DNA of 64,000 nucleotides from Megamerina dolium. Its lineage: Eukaryota > Arthropoda > Insecta > Diptera > Megamerinidae. Of the stretch, positions 54,400-64,000 are shown piece by piece (position 1 is the first letter of the stretch; every line of letters starts with the position of its first letter). The stretch is from contig OY978528.1 in NCBI GenBank assembly GCA_963854835.1, positions 37,725,757 to 37,789,756 on the forward strand. Reading direction: 5' to 3'. The notes below the pieces were generated by a model. The model was not told where the DNA came from. It did no database searches and worked only from the letters and a program-made list of their open reading frames with translations. The position numbers and the translations under genes are program-made.

Positions 54400-57300
54400 T
54401 GGTGCTGCTATCGATACTTGTTTTCCGGTGACGCTACTGTATGGGGTTGCCGTGCGAAAATCAATTTTCTTTCTCCTCCTCCCCCACTGTTACAAAAATG
54501 GCAAAAATAACAGTGGAAACAGAAAGATTTGTGCATTTTTAAATTCTATTCAATTCAATTTCATATTTAAAAAATGCCAACTACGATACCAACAATGATA
54601 AATGAAAGAAAAATATTTGTACTCGTAATGGTATATAAAATTATAAAAATACAGGTACATACGTATAACATAAATTATAAAATCGATCGATGCTGACTCC
54701 TGGACTGCTTCCCTACGCTATTTGCAAATATAGCACAAAAAGATGAAACGGGGGTGGTATTTGAAGTGAAGCAAAAAAGTAAAAAACAAAAACACCAAAA
54801 ACTGTAGACGTCAGAACCGCTCTATAACAATGAAAACAAAAACCTGCATATACACACACACACACACAAGAAATCCTGGAGTAAATGTGAATGTGATTTT
54901 CAAACACATTGTAGCTCTCAAAGTATCCTCTTGAGAGGATATGAGAATGTGCTGAACAGCAAATGAGAGAAATCTTTTCGAATTGTGGGTGATATATGTA
55001 TATGGTTTTCACATACACAAAACTTTGACAAAATTGCTGAAAATGCAAAAAACATTTAAAATTTGTTACAACGACAATACGACAATGGGAAGATGTTGTA
55101 AGGTATACACAGAGATAATGGCTATAGTTGATTGTGTACCCTTCCGGATGGGACAATTCAATGGCAATGCTTGTGTGCGCAGGTGCTTATCAAAGTGAGA
55201 AAAAAGAAAATATAAATAGAAACATTTTTGCATTTAAGCATCATTCAGTAATACATATTATTTTTGATTTTTGATTTTTTCACATTCGTACAAACCAAAT
55301 GTAAATGTAGAGTTGTATGTATGAACATATTTACATATAAATTTAATGCGCTCATTGCATTGTAACAATTTCATGAAAGTAATTTAGCAATTGTTATAAA
55401 ATCAATCCTTATTATGTGTACCTACATATTGTATCTGTACGTATGAGTATATGTAAGTATGACCCCAGGCCAAGTAGCAAGCAGTTTTGTTTGCTAAAAC
55501 CAAAATAAACGCATGCGCACAGTAAAAGAAACTCTTCCATAGCTGGGTGAACTAATTGATATGGATTGATATACATACTTACATACACAGTTGAAAGCAA
55601 CTGCCGAATTCACATACAACAACAATAACAAAAGTGTCAACTTGACATTGTATTACGTGCGTCAGACTCTCCGGTGATTTTAAAGTAATCCAGCAACCCG
55701 TTCAAATTACCATCACCACCACCACCACCATCATCATCAATTGTAGCCAGCCAGCCACGTATACACTGTCGTAGTGTATGCATTCCGATACAAACAAATA
55801 AATCGTGAATAAATTTGCCGCTTGTGGTAGTGCATAATGAATAATAGCGCATTAACATATTTCAAATTTCCCATAAGGTTATTTTAGCACAAGTGTACCA
55901 CAATTTTAATGAGAGATAAAGAGAGTGCTGACAAATGTGTTGTGCTATTCTCATTATCTCTGCTTTACTATATTTGGACATGCGCCAAAAAAATATCCCG
56001 CCAAATGAGAAGACTGCTCAGATATCAACAACATTTCTTCGGCCGCTGCCATGGCTGCATTATCAGTAATTTTTCCGGAAAAGTACCTTATAGAAAATGT
56101 GCACAGAGCCATTTTGACGCAACACAAGCTAAGCATGTATAGTAAATGTATAATGAATGTAAATACATAAACGAGTAAACAACAATTGTACATATGTTAT
56201 GTACCTACGACTGTAGATAGTATATGGTAAGGTATATCCACTATATATTCATGTATGTACATAGTACAAGTCAATCCTGTTTGATGACGATTTAGATGTT
56301 GGCAATATTAATAACGATGCCAACAATTGCAATTCACTTTGATTGGAAGAAGAGCATTATTATGGATTTTATTCTATTCCGGAAGTGAAAATGTGAATGA
56401 TTTACTTAAATTATCTGCGAACAATTCAAAAGCTTTAAATATTTCATGTGCTATATAAAATACCACATAATGTGGAAATGTCAAAAATAGGTCAAATAAA
56501 GTACAAGAAATAATTAATTTGCATATTTCCTACATAAAGTTATGATACAGCTATTATTTAGCGACTATAAAATTGAATATTTGGTGGGGCATATGTATTA
56601 TTTTCACGCTACTTATCATAGTCATTTATATATTTACTATATACAACATACACAGATTTATTTGTCAGAATTCGTGATTTCACTTTTCCATTAATTGATA
56701 TCAAGACCATAGACGCCAATACTATTGGATCATCTAATCACTTTCACCAATTATTTTTCAACGTCTTTAATGGATTTAAACACATAAAATAGCTCGAAGA
56801 ATTATTTAACGTTTCCACGATGTCTTCATTTGACAGTCACCCGTGGTGTGCTGATGAGTGTTATTAATGATGCGTATCCGTAATACAAGAGTTAGCAGTG
56901 GGAGCAATGATATACGACGTTATACTGCATTAATATCGAATGAGTTTATGTCGAAAATTTTTTGCAATAATGTCATTTGTGAATATGGAAACATTTTACT
57001 TTCGACATATTCTACTTATATTCATAGATTTTTTTCAACATTATTTTAATTAATTTGTTTAAATAATATTGCAAGAGTAAGGCTAAGTTAAAATTGATAC
57101 AAATACAAACATCTAATATTGTACTTTTATCATTTTGGTTATGTTTTCTGGTAGAAAAATTACCTTCCTATATTTCAACTATATTGTGTACTGTGTACTG
57201 TACACTTCCTTAATAGTAATATAAGCTTCTTTTCTGCAACCTGCAACCTTGTTTAAATTATTAATTAAATTTTGTAAATGGGTGTACTAATAAATAAAAT

Positions 57301-60300
57301 AAATTGCATTAAATAAATTAAATAAATAAATCAAGGCACGTAATTGTTAATTGCCTATTTATTGCTTATTGATTGATTTCAATTACATTTACGCTCATTA
57401 TTGAATTCAGAATTGCATTATGGAAGAATGAGAGTTTCTGTTGAGGTGCTGTTTTTGTCGATCTTGTATGGTAGCCCATTTAAGGTGGGGAGGTAAGAGT
57501 TTGTATCTTCAAGAGAAATGTTTGGTATGAATGGGGCTCAGCGATATATTTGATCCACGTGGAAGCAGCTTGGGTACGGTGTGAGCCCATTTTATAAAAA
57601 AACATCAATTTTGTAGTACATTTTCCTGGAACATGTTGCCGGGAAAATGTTGAGGAGGAAAAATTAATGGCGCTCAACCTTACACTTCATATCTCTTGCA
57701 ACGATAGCTCAGCATCTATATAAGTATTTGCCGATTTTGATGGGTTTTTAGATTAATTTTATCTCCAAATGTCTTGAAGATAAGAGGTTAGTGCATTCGA
57801 GGAAAATGTTAATAAATGAATAAGGATTGGTCATAGATATTAACCTTTTATGGGTAGACTAGGAACGGTGGTAGTGAATTGAATAACAGGTGGTAACAGG
57901 GAATAAGTATGGTCTGAAGAATTGTTGTAGAGGAAAAATTAATGGGAGTCGTCATACATGTTACCGCTTTAGGGGCAAATCTTAAATAGCTGTGGGTTTA
58001 TTGGTTGATTTTCTTCCCATTTGTTTGAAGCTTCACCTTTAGTCGGCACAATTTTAACCACAATCCTACTCATAAAATCATCTTGTTGCCACTTGATCAA
58101 CTCTGCCACGAAAATCGCGGTCAAATCTCCGCTAATATTAACTCGTCACTGTCATAAAAATTTTGAGTGTCATTATTCCTATTGATATAAAATGTTTTTA
58201 TTATTTTGTATGGAAAATTTAAATTACAATCTTACAAAGTTTAATAAAAAACTACATCGTTGAACGTAAGTTAATTACTTACAGAATATCTTCATAGGGA
58301 TTCTAATAAATTTTTTTTTAAATTGCATTATAATTTTAATGTTTAATTATTTTTACTAATTGTAGAATCTCGCGCTTAGGCAAGTCTGCCTATTTTTATT
58401 TGGATTTGATTTCATTTTTTTTCGCAATAATGTCGAAAAATGATAAACAAGGATGATAAACGAGGATGTGTGTGAGTGAATATGGTATAAAAATTGTATA
58501 CAGTTTGTTGCGATTAAATTTTTTTCGGTAAGCAGTACTACATAGCAAACAGATCTTTCACTAGTAATCGCCAACTATTCTATATGTATTTTCTGCTAGT
58601 CACATGTCTGCTCTTCTAGAAGCCATGGTCGTGCATCGCATCTTGTGTCTTATTGCATGGTTTAATGTGAATTCTAGGACATTTGAAAGGATTCTAATAA
58701 AATGAATTACAATTTTCAATAAAATTTTATTGCAGATCCCATTCAACAGCTTTTATGTATGGGCTGATTAGGCTGAAGTTATATTTTTAGACTTTGCTAA
58801 TACCATGGAAAATAAATCACAGACACTAAGACAGCTGATCAATTTTCCACTATAGGTACGAGTATGTACGTAGAAAATGGCGTAATTCAGTAGAGAGATA
58901 TATTGAATGATTTATCAACAACTAAGCACACAGGACATAGCCATATGCATATATGTATACATATACATACAGATATATGTTACATAGCCATTTACAATGG
59001 ATGAAACTTTGCCTTAATTATTGTCTATTTTTTTCAATCGGAATGTACTGCAAATCATATAAAACAAAACGACCTTCAAAATGATACAATAGTACACTGT
59101 AATAGTAGCAATAAATTATTGTTACTACTTGCTTATCTTATTTTGTCCATTCACTCCGCTTCCGCCTTTATATGTACTGTGCACAGCAAAGTTGATTATC
59201 TTGCATAATTTGAAGTACGTGCTGGTATTCGTATGCTACTCGCTTGAGGTTACTACTATATTATACATATGTATGAAAAGGGCCGTAGTTAGAATCAGTC
59301 AACGGGATTGTTTGCAGTTTGCAGCTGAATACGAATACAATACTGAAACTATTTATGCAGGAAAAAGAAAGACACCATTTATGGTATATTAGAGTTCCAC
59401 CAAAAATCCTTTTGCTTTCGGCCCTACGTACATGTATCATTAATTCCATAGTATTTAACTGAGGATTAAAAACAAATTGAAATTTTATCAGGCAATTGTA
59501 AAAAAAAAGAATTCAATGCTCAGATGAGAAACTCAATTGACTCTTTTTAAGAAACAAACTAAAAATGCAAAATGCCACAAACAAATAAAGTAATAGCTTT
59601 TACTATTTCCACTTTTACATTTTATCGGATCATACTTATTCTCTTTATCAAGCCCTTTAGGATATGCCAATACAAAATTTACGTAGAAATACCCTGAAAC
59701 TGACAAATAAATTCATAACTGCCTAGGAAGTGTTAATAAAACAAAGAAATGTATAGACTGTCCCCGTTAATCTCTTTCTTAAAGCATTTCCTTTGAACAC
59801 ACTTACACCTTATCTTCACCCTTTGCAAAGCTCTCCTATAATGTAACGTGAGATCAACTGAAAATCGACAAATAACTGTATAGCTGCCCAGGAGTCGCCC
59901 TGAGAGCAGTGAAATGTGTGGCCGATCCGCCATACCAAAATAGCACAAAAACACCTGAAAATCGTAAAATAACCCAATAAATGCCCAGGGCTCGGATCTA
60001 GAGTGTTGATATGTTCGAACGATTCTAATTAGTTTTTCCTCTCCTATATTTTCTCATAAAATTTATGTTTTTATAATGGCTATAAAAACTAAAAAGTAGG
60101 CAGGTCTAAATCTGGAATTTCTTTTTGATTCTTTTGGAAAAAATACCTACAAATGTTTCCAATTTTATGTTTTCCCTAAGCGATGTAGTCAAAATTTTCT
60201 CTTCATGATCTGCTTTAAAATGCACAAACAAGACAAACAATATTGCTCGCTCACAATGATATTCTCTTATTAGAAGTAACTAAAGTTTGAATCTCACCAT

Positions 60301-60324
60301 GGTGCAAAATATATAGCGAGGTGA
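54400..60324. other. Upstream non-coding DNA
   Basis: AT-rich with scattered microsatellites (CA run near 54860, CAC/ATC run near 55712-55740). No exon, TE protein or RNA gene was recognised. A diffuse repeat of the form CTGAAAAT...GCCCAGG occurs three times at 59695-59990. Confidence 0.45.
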
Positions 60325-61030
60325 ATTTCTGCATAGTTTAGCATACTAAAAGTGCTAGCGTATGCCGATGATATTGACATAATCGGCAGTCAGTGCAGCA
60401 TTCTCAGAGTTGGAAAGAAAGTCACAGTGAACGAGGCAAGATGAAGTACCTAGTATCAACAAACAAAGAGTCCCAGCGTCTTGTACACCACGTCACTGTT
60501 GATAACTACGCTTTTGAAGTAGTAAAGAGCTTTATCTGTCTTAGAACCAGCATTAACTCTAGTAATGACATCAGCATGGAGATATTGCGAGGGATCACTC
60601 TTGTAATAGGTGCAAAGTAAGCATTTGAGAAGTCGGGCCCTCTCTCGAGCAACGAAAACCACACTCTACAAGTCTCTCATCATGCCTGTCATACCTCATA
60701 TGAAAGAATGATTAGAGTTTTCCAGAGAAAAGTCTTACACAAGATCTTTGGACCTATTTGAATTGGTGCCGAGTATCGAATAGGGTACAACCATGAGCTG
60801 TATGAGCTGTATGCCGACACCGACGTAATAAAGCGGCTCCGCTGGCTAGGTCATGTCGAGCGAATGGAAGAACACGCTCCCGCTAAGAAGGTGTTATATT
60901 CGGAACCCGCTAACCACCGGTGAAAAGATCAAGTACTGAAGAACTTGTCAACGCTTGGAATTTCTTACTGGCGCCAACTAGCGAAGGAAAGAACTGGCTG
61001 GCAAAGCACTCTAGATTCGGCCTAAATCGA
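60325..61030 (+). pseudogene. RTE-like LINE reverse transcriptase, C-terminal part
   Basis: A palm box, LAYADDIDIIGSQ (60352-60395), is followed in shifted frames by VTVDNYAFEVVKSFICL. Then come VFQRKVLHKIFGPI, EYRIGYNHELYELYADTDVI and RLRWLGHVERMEEHAPAKKV, the well-known tail of RTE-like LINEs. It has several frameshifts and a deletion after about 60620. The 5' part is missing. Confidence 0.78.
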
Positions 61031-61094
61031 TTTTCGGTTGTAAAGACCACACAAGTAAATAAGTAAGTAAGTTAACATACTAATATGAGAAGAT

Positions 61095-61255
61095 AAGGTG
61101 CTACGTAGCTTAGTGATTAATTTGTTGGCCTTCTGAGCCATAGGTAGTGGGTTTACTCCCCGGCTGAAACATCAGCTTTATTCTCGAAAAGATTTTCTTT
61201 CGAACAGTATCGCACCTGTCGGCAGTAACTATTCGCCATGAAAATACTGTGTTAA
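61095..61255 (+). mobile_element. Divergent tRNA-derived SINE fragment
   Basis: A head-like GGTGCTACGTAGCTTAGTGA has A-box TAGCTTAGTG and a mutated B-box region (GTGGGTTTACTCCCC). Then TTTTCTTTCGAACAGTATCG and ACCTGTCGGCAGTAAC match the SINE family body. It lacks the 3' end. Confidence 0.7.
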
Positions 61256-61479
61256 AACCGAAAGCATATCGTTAATGTAAACACGATTATATTGTATTGA
61301 CATGATCAAACCGGAAACGAATAAATAAGGTGGCAATAGTCGAAATTAATCCATCTGCAGCGTGATGGTCGCTGGAAGGCACGTATCTTGATGGAGGTGG
61401 CTGCCCGGAGAGGCACACATAGACCAACAGAGGTCTCGATCCCTAACCCGCTAGCTCGAGTCAATTCGAGCTCATGATG

Positions 61480-61890
61480 TAGCTTGCGAGGTCCCTCACA
61501 CTCGCTTAAATCGGCTCGGCTATCTAAAATGTAATATCCTAAAATCCGCCGATCATGTGAAAATCAGACGCAATATTGTCTTCTCTTCGTCTTTGTACTT
61601 GCGGCATCTGTAGAAGTCATGCGTTATGTGATCTAATCCTATTATTCTAGCATGTGTGTCGATAAGGCAGTGGCCTGTAAGAACTCCTGTCTCGACCCTC
61701 AACCCCTTTTATCTGGACTGAGCAGACTTTTTGCGCGGTTCCGGTCCATCCTTGGTCAGATCTGTTGCGCGGTCTTCCTCGTTATAGAGCATGTCCATCG
61801 GTCTGTCACTCTTCTCCTTAGTGGAGTATCCAAGGAAAGTGCCCTAAGTCGCACCACCTTTTTGGCTGGGCTGTCCACTACAATTGCCTA
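61480..61890 (-). pseudogene. I/LOA-type LINE C-terminal fragment
   Basis: Minus frames read LTGHCLIDTHARIIGLDHIT and YRCRKYKDEEKT, the terminal zinc-finger region found after RNase H in I/LOA-type LINEs. Upstream pieces are degraded. The direct sequence is unlike the copy at 25266. Confidence 0.5.
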
Positions 61891-61923
61891 GAACGTCACT
61901 AGAACTATGTATTATCAAAATTC

Positions 61924-62370
61924 ATGCTCGGTTCATTCGTTCATTCATTTTATGGTCAGTTTGGGCGACTTCCTGAACGGGCTATTCGGAATCTTGTGAC
62001 TAAATTTCGTACTAAATTTACATTATTGGGCATTAAACTACCAACACGCATAAGTACTCGTAGAGTGCGGACAGAGGAAAATATCGCAGTTGTATCGGTC
62101 AGTGTTGTTGGTGACCGTGAATTATAGATTTATTCGTGAGTACCGGCCGATATGTTGGAGAGAGTATGCCAAAATAGGACCCAGCGTATGAACCATTTGA
62201 GGCGCAGCCGCGGTCAAGATTTACATGATATCATCTTTAAACATTGAATTATAAAGATCGTTCTATCGACTCAAATAAAGATTTCATACATTTCCCTAAA
62301 TTTTATGTGTTATTTTTTAAATCAAATCCGAAGGCTCTTAAAAAATCACCCTGTAAAACGTAGAAACCCC
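61924..62370 (+). mobile_element. Mariner-like deletion derivative
   Basis: The N-terminal helix-turn-helix region of a transposase (YGQFGRLPERAIRNLVTKFR, then TRRVRTEENIAVVSVSV, 61930-62120) passes directly into a C-terminal end (MNHLRRSRGQDLHDIIFKH, 62190-62245). The catalytic core is therefore deleted. A likely TIR reads ACAGGGTGATTTTTTAAGAG on minus at 62336-62356. The left TIR was not found. Confidence 0.6.
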
Positions 62371-62509
62371 TGTAGAACCACCCACATTACATAAAGATTA
62401 TTCTGCTCAGCCATCTCATCGAGAGATTTGCGGCAGTGAATCGTGGTCTTTGATCTTAGAATGTGACCGTCAGGGGACTCTTTTAACTTTCACGTTGTTG
62501 CGACAGTTC

Positions 62510-62645
62510 TTCCAACAGCAACTATTTGCTATATAAAAATCTACCATAAGAGCTCCTCGACAAAGCTCGAAAAGTCGTTGTCACAAGAATTCTGCTGTTC
62601 GTCATGGGCCATTGAATATACATAACTTAGTGCCACTGTAAGTGA
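62510..62645 (+). mobile_element. Divergent SINE body fragment
   Basis: GACAAAGCTCGAAAAGTC, TTGTCACAAGAATTCTGCTG and a following TTAGTGCCAC resemble the body of the SINE family at lower identity. Confidence 0.5.
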
Positions 62646-64000
62646 TGTAACAAAGGTATATTATTAACGCATTATGTTAACTGTTTTGTATCAGTGCGTA
62701 AACAATAGAAAATGTTAATATGATTCTGTTAATCATTTAATCATTTGGCATTTTATTCAGTGTCACATTGCCCATTCACGTTCATTATAATAATGGCAAA
62801 AATAATCCAACTTGCTTCCCATATGCCATTAATAATTTTTCACATTATTGAGCAAATTTGGCTCTGGATAATCGAACTCATCTAAAGGAAATTTGACTTT
62901 TTCGAGATGTTCATACATATGTATCTACTCATTCAAAACTTCCAAACAGTAACAGTTCAATTTAAACTTTTATAGCACTAAATCAGCACAAAATTTGAAA
63001 TGTTCTTGTTTCCTACAATTCTTATTCCCACGCATTCTTCGCACTTCTCCACTATGTAGTCATACGTACATACGTATGTATAATAAATATATTGTATATG
63101 TAAGTACATACCTATGAGTACGTTGTTGAACAATGCTTCCTGCGGCTGGAATCTACTATGTGCTGACACTTTGTTACCACCGTCAGCAATAGCAGCAGAT
63201 AGTTACATCCACCCTTGCCCGCAGGAGTTTGTCATTCTTGTACATATAAAATAACTTCGCACTCAAAAGTTCATTCTCAATTGAAATGCTCGTAAATTAA
63301 TTTTTCCTTTTGTTCAGAGGACGTCGTCGAGTCGAAGAGTGCGTGTGTGCCTACGTACACCAGCGCATTAGAGCACATTTAAAAGTTTTCGCCTTTGTGA
63401 ATGTAATTACGACCGAATTGTACTTTTAACTTTTCACACTGCTACAGATAACCTATTGTGTCATTTGCGTCATCAAAATAGGTACGTACATATACGCAAA
63501 TGTTAAACGCGATCTGTCTTCCGATTTGCCATTTTATTTACTTGAATGTCGTTATTATAGGTTGGTATAAGTAAGTAGCCTCTGGCTTGTATTTACACCA
63601 CAAGAAATAAATGCACATGACAAGGTCAAAATGTCGCGTCCCAATTTTTCCCTACATACATATATATATTCAACGCATTCTTTAATCTCAATCGTGCTGT
63701 TGAAGCACATACCTATGTACATTTATATAACATAGTTTCATGTGGTTGGATTTATCAAACAAAATATGTAAACGCGAGCAAATTACCAAACTCTTATTTA
63801 TATTTGCGCATATGCGGGCTAACATTATAGGAGGTATTTTAAAACATTCTTTCACACACGCTTTATACTAACTTGACTCATCTGCATTTTATGTTCTCAA
63901 GCATTAACATTTTTTGCATTTCATTATGACAATTATTTTCATTCTTGTTGTTGATAGTTCTTTCTTAGCCAACAATCACTCACTTCACCTTCCTTCCAAA
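62646..64000. other. Non-coding DNA to the window end
   Basis: AT-rich with CATA/TACG-type simple runs. No gene or TE was recognised. Confidence 0.45.

Noticed and set aside
54713..55156. 147-codon minus-strand ORF
   Set aside because: Low-complexity Cys/Tyr/Phe-rich sequence over CA repeats. No domain, no conserved pattern, and no splice context.

Overview
The window is nuclear DNA of a higher fly, most likely a tephritid fruit fly. The evidence is one clear exon of the Musashi-type RNA-binding gene Rbp6 on the minus strand, jockey-, I/LOA- and RTE-type LINEs, tRNA-derived SINEs, DD34D mariners and a rosa-like DD41D mariner (rosa was named from Ceratitis rosa). The species assignment is inference. 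The host coding content is very small. A 31-codon exon at 38451-38543 encodes the first half of RRM2 of Rbp6. A candidate alternative first exon (53335-54250) has a TATA-less Inr+DPE core promoter on the same strand. No other Rbp6 exon was found to the left, so 1-38450 is probably inside one giant intron packed with mobile DNA. LAYOUT. 1-670: C-terminal end of a LINE reverse transcriptase. 1201-1871: 5'-truncated jockey-clade LINE (copy A). About 2108-21113: the main structure, a decayed Maverick/Polinton (adintovirus-like) provirus with terminal inverted repeats, gutted and inflated by later insertions. Its left arm holds minus-strand genes: packaging ATPase, major capsid protein, a small membrane protein and coiled-coil ORFs. 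Its right arm holds plus-strand genes: a hypothetical protein, a PLA2-domain protein, a pX-like membrane-active capsid protein, an adenain-type protease, a minor-capsid-like protein, a zinc-finger protein and a protein-primed PolB missing its C-terminal catalytic half. No integrase was recognised. Insertions inside it are LINE B (in the left TIR), LINE C and a solo LTR (both in the capsid gene), a MITE (in the hypothetical gene), a SINE (in the protease) and a 1.9-kb repeat (in the right TIR). 21.1-25.3 kb: AT-rich intronic DNA with a CATA microsatellite. 25.3-27.6 kb: I/LOA-type LINE with RNase H. 28.5-29.1 kb: related LINE fragment. 29.95-32.2 kb: second MITE copy with a second copy of the 1.8-kb repeat nested in it. 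32.3-32.7 kb: eroded mariner. 32.7-36.6 kb: SINE split by a 3.7-kb jockey LINE (copy D). 36.78-37.84 kb: mariner with perfect TIRs. 38.45 kb: Rbp6 exon. 38.9-39.9 kb: GC-richer block of unknown origin containing a SINE with a clean TSD. 40.9-42.15 kb: second mariner. 45.2-46.45 kb: eroded jockey LINE (copy E). 47.9-48.25 kb: doubtful mariner relic. 49.2-50.07 kb: rosa-like DD41D deletion derivative. 51.4-51.73 kb: SINE. 54.25 kb: promoter. 60.3-62.4 kb: RTE LINE, SINE, LINE and mariner remnants. HOW IT FITS TOGETHER. The window records serial nested transposition in a long neuronal-gene intron, with insertion order readable from target-site duplications. The viral genes no longer cooperate: every one is interrupted, frameshifted, truncated or mutated in a key motif. 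All the LINE and DNA-transposon ORFs seen are also defective.
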